From Actinomadura madurae (GTDB lineage: Bacteria > Actinomycetota > Actinomycetes > Streptosporangiales > Streptosporangiaceae), in NCBI RefSeq assembly GCF_900115095.1, contig NZ_FOVH01000005.1:248001-312000 (forward strand): 64,000 bases of DNA. Direction: 5' to 3'. Under the pieces are notes generated by a model. That model ran no database searches. It saw nothing but the letters and a program-made list of their open reading frames with translations, and had not been told where the DNA came from. Made by a program: the position numbers and the translations under genes. Below, in pieces: positions 16,284 to 24,651 of the stretch (position 1 is the first letter of the stretch; the number at the start of each line of letters is the position of its first letter).

Positions 16284-16590
16284 CCCCAGCAGCCCCGGCA
16301 GATCCGGGCGGTAGGGGCGACTGAACCCGCCCGTCGCGGCGACCACCATCGGGGCGGTGAAGACCTCACCGCCGGCCGTGACCACCTCGAACCGGCGCTG
16401 ACCACCACCGGTGAGGGCCACGACCTTCTCGACACGCTGCCCGGAACGGATGCCGGCGTCCAGGCGCGCGGCGTAGTCGGCGAGGTAGGCCACGACCTCG
16501 TCCCGGGTGGGATAGCCGTTCGGGTCGCCGGGGAACTTCGCCCCGGGCAGAGCACTGCGCCGGGCAGGGGAGAAGAGGGTGTCAATCCCC
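16284..16590 (-). pseudogene. Internal fragment of an ArsO/CzcO-like flavin monooxygenase
   Basis: The minus strand from about 16590 to 16290 encodes LFSPARRSALPGAKFPGDP, YPTRDEVVAYLADYAARLD and VVAATGGFSRPYRPDLPG. These are the middle of a flavin-containing monooxygenase of the ArsO/CzcO type. Both the N-terminal FAD-binding GxGxxG region and the C-terminal half are missing, and there is no start codon in a plausible place. It is convergent with arsR and is another sign that this arsenic locus has lost genes. Confidence 0.6.
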
Positions 16591-16873
16591 TCGAAGCGTG
16601 GAGACGGTGTTATGCCACTTCGGCCTTGCACTGGGCCGTTGACGCCCTCCGCGCTTCTGCCATCTGACGCGAGTACGAAGTCTGCACGGTCTATGCAACC
16701 TGGTCAGTTCGGATTGCACAGTCCGCCTCTGTCCGCCGGCTCACCGGGCTGCTTAGGCTCGAAGCGCCTCGAGGCCGTTTCCTGGCATCCGAGGTTCAGA
16801 GAACGACGCACTACGTGCCCGTCCTCGGCGGGCCCGCCACTTGCCGGGCCGAGATCCCGGAGAAAGACCTTTC

Positions 16874-18496
16874 ATGTCCTCAAGGCACACAGACCCGCAC
16901 CTCCCGCTCGGCGACCCTCGGCAGGAGATCCGCGACGCCGAGCCGCCCGAGGGCCTCGCACCGGACTCGGTCATCCGGCTCGACGACGCCGACGAGATCG
17001 ACACCGACGTATTGATCATCGGTTCGGGAATGGGCGGCGGGACGTTGGCGTACGCGCTGCGGGAGGCTGGGGCCCATGTCCTGATGGTCGAGCGCGGCGG
17101 ATTCCTGCCGCGCGAGCCGGAGAACCACGATCCCGTGCACATGTACCTCAAGGGGCGTTACAAGAACGCCGGCTACTGGTATGACGGGCGCACCGGGAAG
17201 CCCTTTGCGCCGGGCACGTACTACTGGGTCGGCGGGAACACCAGATTCTACGGCGCGTCGTTGCCCCGGTTCCGGCGCAGCGACTTCACCGAGGTCGAGC
17301 ATCAGGAGGGGCGGTCCAAAGCCTGGCCGTTCTCCTACGAAGACCTCGAGCCCTACTACGGCGAGGCTGAGCGCCTCTTCGACGTTCACGGTCAGACCGA
17401 CGAGGACCCGACCGAGCCACACCACTCCACGCGATACCCTTTCCCGCCGCTCCCGCACGAGCCCGCTGTCGAACGCCTCGCGGAGTCGATGCGCGTCCAA
17501 GGCCTCAACCCGTTCCACACTCCGAACGCGATGAACATCACGAGCCGGGCCGAGCGCATCGCGGTCGCCACCGCCGACGGCTGTCCGGACGACACCGGGA
17601 TCAAGGCCGAGGCGGAGAACAAGGTCATCGTGCCGGCCTTGCGGTCCGGGCATGTCAAACTGATGGTCCGTACTGAGGTCACCCGTCTGCTGCCCTCCGA
17701 TGACGGGCGGCGGCTCGTGGCCGCTGAGGCCCGCCACCTGGGACGCGTCATCCGGATCAACGCCCGGCGAGTCGTACTCGCCGCAGGCGCCGTGAATTCC
17801 GCGGCGCTGCTGCTGCGATCGGCCACCCGCGCCCAGCCCGACGGCCTCGGGAACTCCTCGGGATTGCTGGGACGCAACTACATGGTCCACAACAGCACCT
17901 TCCTCGTCGGGGTCAATCCGTTGCGGACGAACGACACCCACTGGCAGAAGACCCTGGGTATGAACGACTTCTACGAGGCAGGCGCGAGCAACCGATATCC
18001 ACTGGGCAACCTGCAGATGCTGGGTAAGCTGCAGGCTCCGATGCTCAAGCCCGCACGGCAGTGGGCTCCGATGTGGGCGCTGAAATTCATGTCCGCCCGC
18101 AGCATCGACATCTACCTCACCACCGAGGACCTGCCCTCTCCTGACAACCGTGTCCGGGTCGACGGCGACAGGATCCTCATCGACTGGGTTCCGACCAACG
18201 TCGCGCCACACCACGAACTCGTGCGCCGAGTCACCCGCATCGTTCGGAAGGCCGGCTACCCCTTCATCTTCACCCAGCAGATGGGCATCGAGACGAACTC
18301 GCACATGTGCGGTACCGCGGTCGCGGGCCATGATCCGTCCACGAGCGTCCTCGACGCGACCTGCCGCAGCCATGACCTCGACAACCTCTGGATCGCCGAC
18401 GCATCGTTCTTTCCGTCCTCGGCGGCGCTGAACCCCGCTCTGACGATCGCGGCCAACGCCCTCCGGATTGCCCCGTCCATCGTGGCCGGACTCTGA
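16874..18496 (+). CDS. GMC-family oxidoreductase
   Basis: A 540-aa FAD oxidoreductase of the glucose-methanol-choline family. Its FAD motif is VLIIGSGMGGGTLAYAL (near residue 47), with the Glu of VERGG ending the second strand. The C-terminus holds the catalytic region: the His of ETNSHMCGT, and NLWIADASFFPSSAALNP, with the Asn of the GMC His/Asn pair. ATG 16874 is preferred because GGAGAAAG lies 8 nt upstream. The N-terminal 40 residues are charged and lack a signal. It oxidises an alcohol or sugar hydroxyl with O2 or an acceptor; the substrate is unknown. It stands alone with about 290 bp upstream and 460 bp downstream lacking genes. Confidence 0.85.
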   Translation: MSSRHTDPHLPLGDPRQEIRDAEPPEGLAPDSVIRLDDADEIDTDVLIIGSGMGGGTLAYALREAGAHVLMVERGGFLPREPENHDPVHMYLKGRYKNAGYWYDGRTGKPFAPGTYYWVGGNTRFYGASLPRFRRSDFTEVEHQEGRSKAWPFSYEDLEPYYGEAERLFDVHGQTDEDPTEPHHSTRYPFPPLPHEPAVERLAESMRVQGLNPFHTPNAMNITSRAERIAVATADGCPDDTGIKAEAENKVIVPALRSGHVKLMVRTEVTRLLPSDDGRRLVAAEARHLGRVIRINARRVVLAAGAVNSAALLLRSATRAQPDGLGNSSGLLGRNYMVHNSTFLVGVNPLRTNDTHWQKTLGMNDFYEAGASNRYPLGNLQMLGKLQAPMLKPARQWAPMWALKFMSARSIDIYLTTEDLPSPDNRVRVDGDRILIDWVPTNVAPHHELVRRVTRIVRKAGYPFIFTQQMGIETNSHMCGTAVAGHDPSTSVLDATCRSHDLDNLWIADASFFPSSAALNPALTIAANALRIAPSIVAGL

Positions 18497-18957
18497 CGAA
18501 CTGCCCACCAATGAAGCAGGGCCGGCACCGTCGCGTCAGAGACGGAGGGTGCCCGCGGCTTGTCCCGCCCACCACGTACGAGACAAGCGGCGGATGAGCT
18601 GCGTGCGCGCTGTCAACGCTCGCCTTAAGTCAATGGTCCGGCAAGCGCGAAGTCCTGGCCTGCTCGCGACGTCAGCGGTGGTGAGCGCTGGGCGCGTCAT
18701 CGGAGACTTTCGGGCTCCCCGAGCAGGTCATACCGGGTACGGGTCGGGACGGCGTGGTCGAGCGGAAGTCGCCCGAAGAGATCACGCCGTTCCCCGGCCG
18801 GTGACGGGCCTCATTGCTCGCGCTGTTCTCCAGAGGGAAGCGACAGCCCTATCGGCGGGCAGACTGGAGGCCGCCGTGGCCCGAGCCGGATCGGCGTGGG
18901 GCCACGGCGGCGCTTGGAGTGGTGGTGGACCTGGGGTGATCGTCGGTCCGGGTGGTG
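18497..18957. other. Intergenic stretch, nothing recognised
   Basis: About 460 bp between the GMC gene and the convergent TPP-enzyme gene. Open frames are present on both strands but none has a domain, a ribosome site or continuity with a neighbour. I see no obvious terminator with a T-run. Confidence 0.5.
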
Positions 18958-20748
18958 TCAGAGGTGCTGTTCGGTGGCTCGGTTCTGCGCGTACTCGTCC
19001 TGGCGCTCGTCGGTGATGTAGGCCGGGACGGGGAAGTCCCACCAGCCGGGCACCCACGGGCCGGCGGCGTCGCGGTCGGTCGGCACTTCGATCAGCGCCG
19101 GAGCGCCCGAGTCGACGGCCTTCCGCAGGGTCGGCTCCAGCGAGGCGTCGTCCTCGATCTTCCACGACTGGATGCCGAACGAGCGGCCGAGCGCGGCGAA
19201 GTCGGGGCTGTAGGGCAGCCCGTCGGGGTAGGAGAACTCGGTGCCGATATGGCGAGAGGTCTGTTTGCGCTGCCCGCCGCGAATGGACATGTAGCCGGCG
19301 TTGTTCTGCACCACGAAGATCACCGGGGCGCCGGTGGTGACGCTCAGGGCGATCTCCTGAGCGGTCATCAGGAAGTCGCCGTCACCCAGGACGCAGACCA
19401 CCGTCCGGTCGGGGCGCCCGAGCTTGGCTCCGACCGCGGCCGGAACCGCCCAACCCATGGATGAGAAGCCGCCCGAGGTGAGATGGGTGCGCGGCTCGTA
19501 GACGGGGAACGTTTGCTTGACCGCGCCCTGGGTGTTGCCCGACCCGGCGACGATGATCGCGTCGCGCGGGAGCACGTTGCGCAGCGCGCCGAGCGGACGC
19601 TGGGAGGTGAAGGGGAAGCGATCGCTGTCCCGGCGGGTGGCCAGTTGTTGCTCCCACTCATTCTGCAGTGTCTCCAGCTCGGCCAGATACTCCGAGCGTG
19701 GGGCCGGGAGCCTTTCGGGCAGGGCGGCCACGATGGCCGCGACGGCCCGTTGGGCGTCGGCGACGATCCCGACCTCGGCGGGGTAGTTCTTGCCGATCTC
19801 GTGCGGGTCGATGTCGATGTGGATGAGCTTGGCGTCGGGAATGGAGAAGGTGATGCCCTTGGCATAGCTCGACGCCGACCAGTCGGTGAAGCGGCAACCC
19901 GCGGAGACCACAACGTCGGCGGTGCTGGCGATGCGGTTGCCGGTGATGGTGCCCGTCTGGCCGACGCTGCCGGCGAACAGGTGGTGGTCCTCAGGGAAGG
20001 CGCCCTTGCCGTTCCAGGTCGTCACGACCGGAATCTGCCAGCGTTCGGCCAGGGCGAGCACCTCGCCGGCGGCGTCGGCGGTGATGGCGCCGCCACCTAC
20101 GACGATGACGGGACGCCGGGAGCCGCGCAGCACGCCTGCCGCGCGCTCGATCGCCTCCGGGTCGGGGTGCTGGCGGCCGACGGGCAGGCGCCGGGCGAGG
20201 TCGTGCAGATCGACGTCCGCGGCCTCGGCCTGCACGTCCATCGGGACCTCCAGGTGTACCGGGCCGGGACGTCCGGTCAGCATCGAGTTGAAGCAGCGGT
20301 GGATCACGAACGGCAGCTCCTCGACCCGGGTGACGACCCAGTGCCGTTTGGAGACCGCCTCGGCGACCTTCGGGAAGTCGTTGGCCGTGTAGCGTTCCAG
20401 TTCCTGCAGCAGGCCGTGCCCGCGCATGTGGGTGGGCGGCCCGCCGGTGATCACCAGGCAGCTGGTCGAGTCGGTGAACGCGGTGCCCATGCCGATCACG
20501 GTGTTGCTGGCGCCGGCGCCGATGGAGGTGATGGCCGCCATGGGCTTTCCGGTGGCACGCCAGTAGCCGTCGGCCAGGTGCACCGCGCTCTGCTCGTGGA
20601 AGGTCTGCACGAAGGGAATGCGCGAGTCTTCTTCTAGGAAGGCGTCGGTAAGCGACCAGATTCCGTGGCCGGGGATGCCGGCGACGTAGGGGACGCCATA
20701 GTTCTTCAGGGTCTGGGCGACGATCTGGCCACCGGTCAACTTCGGCAT
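18958..20748 (-). CDS. Thiamine-diphosphate-dependent enzyme (acetolactate synthase-like fold)
   Basis: A 596-aa ThDP enzyme with the three-domain order of acetohydroxyacid synthase-type proteins. The N-terminal Pyr domain has the conserved Glu52 in FHEQSAVHLADGYWRATGKP. The central domain has VIVVGGGAI. The C-terminal PP domain has the metal/ThDP motif GDGDFLMTAQE ending in NN (near residues 452-480). The start MPKLTGG fits the family N-terminus, and 44 nt separate it from the ThuA gene. It is the last gene of a permease-ThuA-ThDP operon. Decarboxylation or carboligation of a 2-oxo acid is expected. It is not an obvious IlvB paralogue in this context, and the substrate is unknown. Confidence 0.82.
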   Translation of the reverse strand: MPKLTGGQIVAQTLKNYGVPYVAGIPGHGIWSLTDAFLEEDSRIPFVQTFHEQSAVHLADGYWRATGKPMAAITSIGAGASNTVIGMGTAFTDSTSCLVITGGPPTHMRGHGLLQELERYTANDFPKVAEAVSKRHWVVTRVEELPFVIHRCFNSMLTGRPGPVHLEVPMDVQAEAADVDLHDLARRLPVGRQHPDPEAIERAAGVLRGSRRPVIVVGGGAITADAAGEVLALAERWQIPVVTTWNGKGAFPEDHHLFAGSVGQTGTITGNRIASTADVVVSAGCRFTDWSASSYAKGITFSIPDAKLIHIDIDPHEIGKNYPAEVGIVADAQRAVAAIVAALPERLPAPRSEYLAELETLQNEWEQQLATRRDSDRFPFTSQRPLGALRNVLPRDAIIVAGSGNTQGAVKQTFPVYEPRTHLTSGGFSSMGWAVPAAVGAKLGRPDRTVVCVLGDGDFLMTAQEIALSVTTGAPVIFVVQNNAGYMSIRGGQRKQTSRHIGTEFSYPDGLPYSPDFAALGRSFGIQSWKIEDDASLEPTLRKAVDSGAPALIEVPTDRDAAGPWVPGWWDFPVPAYITDERQDEYAQNRATEQHL

Positions 20749-20792
20749 GAGAGTTGTCCTCGTTGTCTCAGGATCGGATACCGGCAGGCGGT

Positions 20793-21461
20793 CTACCTGA
20801 CCTCTCGCGCGGCCCAGGCGAAGCCCTGCCGGCACAGCCGGGTCACGTCGGGATTCTGCAGGTCGTCGAGGTCATGGCCGACCGCACTGTAGAACACCCG
20901 GCCGCGCCCCCAGGTCCGCGTCCAGGCCTGCGGCATGGTGCGTCCGTCGAGCCAGGCCAGCTGGTCCCCGGTGAACCGAGTCTGGGCCAGGACGTGGTTG
21001 TTGGGGTCGACGGACATGTAGTACTGCTCCGAGGCCACGCGGAAGTCGGAGACGCCGGCGGTGATCTCGTGGTCACGGTCGACGATCGTGACCTCGTAGG
21101 GGTACTTCACGCCCTCACCGGCGGGGTGTTCGAGGAAGCTGCCGCCGAGCAGCCAGTGGTACTTCAGGCTGGTGCGGAACGCGGCGGCCGCGCCGTGCCA
21201 GGCGGCGATGCCGGTACCGGCCTGGACGGCCTCGAGCAACCGGTTCTCCTGGGCGGTGGTGAGGCCTTCGGAGAGCAGGGCGTTGTTCCAGTTCAGGGCG
21301 ATCAGGTCGTAGCCTGTGAGATCGGCGTCGAGGGAGAAGACGTCGTTGGTCTCCTTGACATCGAAGCCCAGTTCGCCGAAGACCGGGCGCGCCCACTGGG
21401 CGGCGACCTCGTACGGCTTGTGGCCGCGCCATCCACCGTACAGATACATCACGCGGGTCAT
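20793..21461 (-). CDS. ThuA-domain (class I glutamine amidotransferase-like) protein
   Basis: A 222-aa protein from ATG 21461, whose start overlaps the permease stop (ATGA). It has the ThuA fold: an N-terminal strand MTRVMYLYGG, DLIALNWNN, the GIAAWHGAAAAF elbow and WGRGRVFYSAVGHD at the end. ThuA proteins resemble glutamine amidotransferases but usually lack the catalytic Cys, and here the elbow has His-Gly instead. They occur in sugar and polyol catabolic operons, where their role is poorly defined. It is translationally coupled between a permease and a ThDP enzyme, so it probably acts on the imported compound or an early intermediate. Confidence 0.82.
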   Translation of the reverse strand: MTRVMYLYGGWRGHKPYEVAAQWARPVFGELGFDVKETNDVFSLDADLTGYDLIALNWNNALLSEGLTTAQENRLLEAVQAGTGIAAWHGAAAAFRTSLKYHWLLGGSFLEHPAGEGVKYPYEVTIVDRDHEITAGVSDFRVASEQYYMSVDPNNHVLAQTRFTGDQLAWLDGRTMPQAWTRTWGRGRVFYSAVGHDLDDLQNPDVTRLCRQGFAWAAREVR

Positions 21462-23041
21462 GAGGTCCCCTTTGCGGTCGTCTCGAGCCTGGCCTGACGG
21501 GCCCGCAGCTTCTGCGCGATGTCGATCGCGTCGCCTTCGGGGGCGGTCGACTTGCGCTCGGGCTTGGCGATGAAAAGGTAGGCCAGGCCGGCGGCCGAGA
21601 CGATCAGGAAGCCGATGAGTGCGATCCACCGGTCGACGAAGGGCGCGTCGGCGTCTCCGGTGGGGGCGGCGAGCAGGATCATCGCGATGATCCCGTAGGC
21701 CAGGGCCAGGACGTTGACGATCGTTCCAGCCCTGCCCAGGGTCCATGCTCCTGCCGGGCGCCACCCCTTGAGCCGCATCCGCAGGGCCGCGAAGACCACC
21801 ATCTGGAACGCCAGGTACCCGGCGAGCATCTGGAATGCCGCGATCTTGGTCAGCGAGTCGGGTGAGACGTAGACGAACACGAAGATCAGCAGCGGCAGCA
21901 CGTTGACCGCGATGAGGGCTGTGAACGGCACGTGGAAGCGCCGGGAGAGCCGGTTGAAGATCCGGCTGCCGGGGAACATGTCGTCGCGGGCGAAGGAGAA
22001 CACGATCCGGCTGGCCGCCGCTTGCTGGCTCATCACGCCGGCGATGAACGAGGTCAGGGTGACGATCAGGACCAGCTTCGTGCCGAGGGTGCCGATGGAG
22101 CCCTGCAGGATCGCGGGGATCGGGTTGGAGTCGGCCCCGGATACGATCGCCGGCAGGTCCGGTGCGGCCAGGGCGTATCCGGCGAAGGCGAAGACGGCGG
22201 CGAGACCTCCCACGACGACGGTGAGCTGCATGGCCCGCGGGATGCTCCGCGCCGGGTTCGGGACCTCCTCGGCCACCTCACCGCACGCCTCGAAGCCGTA
22301 GAAGAGGAACAGGCCTACCAGCGAGGCGCCGACGAAGGTGCCGAGGTAGCCGCTCGGTCCCGCGGTGCCCATCGTGTCGAAGAAGATCGTCGGGGAGTTC
22401 TCCCGGGAGAAGATCAGCAGGTACAGCCCGACCAGGACGATCCCGATGAGCTCGGCGGCCAGACCGATCTTGGAGATCAGCGCGAGGGTGCGGGTGCCGA
22501 AGCTGTTGCACAGGAAGCACACGATGGTCACCGTGACGGCGATGAGCAGCCGCTGCCCCGAGCTGGAGGCCACGCCCGGCTCCCGAGCGGTGCCCAGGAA
22601 CAGGCTGGCGGCGAAGTCAGAGCTGAACAGGGCCGTGCTGGTGATACCGATCGTGATGCAGGCGAGGTAGGTCCAGGCCGTGAACCAGGCGTAGCGCCCG
22701 CTCCACAGCCGCCGCGACCACTGGTAGAGGCCCCCGGCGAGGGGGAACTGCGAGACCACCTCACCGAAGACCAGCGCGACCAGCAGCTGCCCCAGACCGA
22801 CGATGACGATCCAGAAGATCGATGGGGGGCCCGCGCCGGCCAGCCCGACCGCGAACAGCGACACCACGCCCACCAGGGGCGACAGGTAGACGAAGCCCAG
22901 CGCGAAGTTGGCCCAGAGGCTGACCTTGCGGTCGAACCGCTCCTCATAGCCGAGCGCGGCGAGCAGCTCGGCGTCCTCGGACTTGCCGACCGGTGCGGTG
23001 GGCGCCGCACCGGAGCCTTGATTTTCACCCAGTGTGGTCAT
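21458..23041 (-). CDS. APC-superfamily amino acid/amine permease
   Basis: A 527-aa transporter with about 12 hydrophobic helices. The first begins LWANFALGFVYLSPLVGV, and FGEVVSQFPLAGGLYQWSR contains the conserved substrate-binding and gating region of the amino acid-polyamine-choline family. The N- and C-terminal tails are charged and cytosolic. It should import an amino acid, amine or related compound by proton symport. It is the first gene of the permease-ThuA-ThDP unit, 126 bp downstream of the HisD-like gene with a hairpin between them. Its substrate is probably the compound sensed by the PucR-type regulator of this cluster. Confidence 0.88.
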   Translation of the reverse strand: MTTLGENQGSGAAPTAPVGKSEDAELLAALGYEERFDRKVSLWANFALGFVYLSPLVGVVSLFAVGLAGAGPPSIFWIVIVGLGQLLVALVFGEVVSQFPLAGGLYQWSRRLWSGRYAWFTAWTYLACITIGITSTALFSSDFAASLFLGTAREPGVASSSGQRLLIAVTVTIVCFLCNSFGTRTLALISKIGLAAELIGIVLVGLYLLIFSRENSPTIFFDTMGTAGPSGYLGTFVGASLVGLFLFYGFEACGEVAEEVPNPARSIPRAMQLTVVVGGLAAVFAFAGYALAAPDLPAIVSGADSNPIPAILQGSIGTLGTKLVLIVTLTSFIAGVMSQQAAASRIVFSFARDDMFPGSRIFNRLSRRFHVPFTALIAVNVLPLLIFVFVYVSPDSLTKIAAFQMLAGYLAFQMVVFAALRMRLKGWRPAGAWTLGRAGTIVNVLALAYGIIAMILLAAPTGDADAPFVDRWIALIGFLIVSAAGLAYLFIAKPERKSTAPEGDAIDIAQKLRARQARLETTAKGTS

Positions 23042-23099
23042 GACATTCCTTCAGAAGGCCAGGGCGAGACGTGCCACACCGCTCGTTTCGCCGTGCCGG

Positions 23100-23128
23100 C
23101 CGCCGACCCCGGAAACCGGCGTCGGCGG
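23100..23128 (-). terminator. Hairpin between HisD-like gene and permease
   Basis: CCGCCGACCCCGG-AAA-CCGGCGTCGGCGG: a 13-bp stem with a single mismatch and a 3-nt loop, 40 nt downstream of the HisD-like stop on the minus strand. There is no T-run, so it may attenuate or stabilise rather than fully terminate. Confidence 0.5.
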
Positions 23129-23167
23129 GGGGTTAGGTGGCGCCCCAGGGGGCGTGAGGGCGGCGGA

Positions 23168-24493
23168 TCAGCATCGAGGGAAGTCCTGATCGGTCCACTC
23201 GAGGCGGGCCGAGCCGTAACGCGCCGCGCGCAGATCTCCCGAGCGGGCGTGACCTTCGAAGTTCTCCAGCCTGGAGGCCCGGCCGCAGCGCTCACCGAGC
23301 TCAGCGCTGATGCGTGCGTCCTGCACCTCCTGGTGGGTGACGGTCTTCAGGTACTTGCCGACCCACAGGCCGCCGGTGTACCTGGCGGCACCCCTCGTCG
23401 GGAGCACGTGGTTGGTTCCGATCACCTTGTCGCCGTAGGGCACACAGGTCTTTTCGCCTAGAAACAGCGCACCGTAGTTGCGCATCTTCTCCAGAGCAAG
23501 CCGGGGCTCGATGGTCAAGATCTGTACGTGCTCGCTGGCGTATTGGTCGGCCAAGGCCCACGCGTCGTCCAGGGAAGCGACGAGGTGCACTTCGCCGCGG
23601 TCGCGCCAAGCCCTGCGGGCTACCGGCGCGGTGGGCAGGGTCACCAGTTGTTCCTCGATGTGGTCCATCGTGCGCCGTGCCACCTCTCGCGAAGTGGTGA
23701 TCAGCACGCATGGGGAGTCCGGGCCGTGCTCGGCCTGGCTGAGGAGGTCGGTGGCGACGACGAAGGGGTCCGCGTGTTCGTCGGCGACGATCAGCGTCTC
23801 GGTCGGGCCCGCGAACAGGTCGATACCGACCTCGCCGAACAACTGCCGCTTGGCCTCGGCCACATAGGCGTTGCCGGGACCGGCGATCATGTCGACCACG
23901 CCGACGGTCTCGGTGCCCAGCGCGAGTGCCGCGACGGCCTGCACCCCGCCGAGCACGTAGATCTCGTCGGCACCGGCCATGGACATGGCCGCCACGCTGA
24001 TCGGTGGCGGCGTTCCCCTGTCCGGAGGCGTGGTGGCCGCGACCCTCTCGACGCCGGCGACCTTCGCGGTCACCACCGTCATGTGCGCCGAGGCGGTCAG
24101 TGGGTACCGGCCCCCGGGAACATAGGCGCCGGCAGCCGAGATCGGGATGTTGCGCTGCCCGAGGTACACCCCGGGTAGCGTCTCGACTTCGAAGTCGTGA
24201 AGCGAGTCCCGCTGCGCCTGAGCGAATCCGCGGACCTGGCGCTGCACGTACCGAAGGTCATCGAGCACGGTCCCCGGCACCGACGCCAGCACTTTGCCGA
24301 TCTCGTCCGCCCCGAGGCGAAACGACTCGGGGCTCCACGAGTCGAACTTCTCGGAGTAGTGGCGGACCGCGTCGTCACCGTTGGCGCGCACGGCCGCGAT
24401 GACCTCGGCGACGGTCTCGACGATCTCCGGAGGGCTTGTTCGCCCGGGCCCCGAGGCCCGAGCGGCCTTGACCAACGTGCTCGGTGTCGACAC
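23168..24493 (-). CDS. HisD-like NAD-dependent dehydrogenase (catabolic histidinol dehydrogenase homologue)
   Basis: A 441-aa histidinol dehydrogenase-family protein. Catalytic and zinc residues of the family are all visible: Gln/His in LLSQAEHGPDSP, Glu-His in YASEHVQI, Asp in GDKVIGTNHVLPT and the last His in FEGHARS. GTG 24493 follows AAGGAG 7 nt upstream. No other his genes are present; instead it sits with a permease, a ThuA protein, a ThDP enzyme and a divergent PucR-type regulator. It is therefore likely one of the catabolic paralogues (such as sulfopropanediol dehydrogenase) that oxidise a primary alcohol to the acid in two NAD steps. The true substrate is not known. Confidence 0.83.
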   Translation of the reverse strand: MSTPSTLVKAARASGPGRTSPPEIVETVAEVIAAVRANGDDAVRHYSEKFDSWSPESFRLGADEIGKVLASVPGTVLDDLRYVQRQVRGFAQAQRDSLHDFEVETLPGVYLGQRNIPISAAGAYVPGGRYPLTASAHMTVVTAKVAGVERVAATTPPDRGTPPPISVAAMSMAGADEIYVLGGVQAVAALALGTETVGVVDMIAGPGNAYVAEAKRQLFGEVGIDLFAGPTETLIVADEHADPFVVATDLLSQAEHGPDSPCVLITTSREVARRTMDHIEEQLVTLPTAPVARRAWRDRGEVHLVASLDDAWALADQYASEHVQILTIEPRLALEKMRNYGALFLGEKTCVPYGDKVIGTNHVLPTRGAARYTGGLWVGKYLKTVTHQEVQDARISAELGERCGRASRLENFEGHARSGDLRAARYGSARLEWTDQDFPRC

Positions 24494-24651
24494 TGCACAC
24501 TCCTTGTGGATGCTTCCGCCAGTTACACGGGGATGACGTTGCGGAGAACCGCTGGTGGGGGTGACGACAAGTGTGCGGCTACGGCAGAGCGCCACGGCAG
24601 ATACAGAAGGTGCAACAATCTCCTGAAGTTCTGCACGAAGTGAGGTATCCA
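24494..24651. promoter_or_regulatory. Divergent promoter region of the HisD-like gene and pucR-like regulator
   Basis: This 158-bp gap separates a minus-strand catabolic gene from a plus-strand PucR-type regulator. It holds GTGCA at 24610-24614 and TGCAC at 24632-24636, a possible long-spaced inverted repeat. No strong sigma-70 match stands out. Control by the divergent regulator is inferred from layout. Confidence 0.4.

Noticed and set aside
18497..18957. Possible gene in the plus-strand frame around 18468-19016
   Set aside because: Overlaps the 3' end of the GMC gene in another frame, has no domain and no ribosome site.
23168..24493. Biosynthetic histidinol dehydrogenase
   Set aside because: No other his genes, and the neighbours are a permease, ThuA, a ThDP enzyme and a PucR regulator. 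A catabolic paralogue is more likely.
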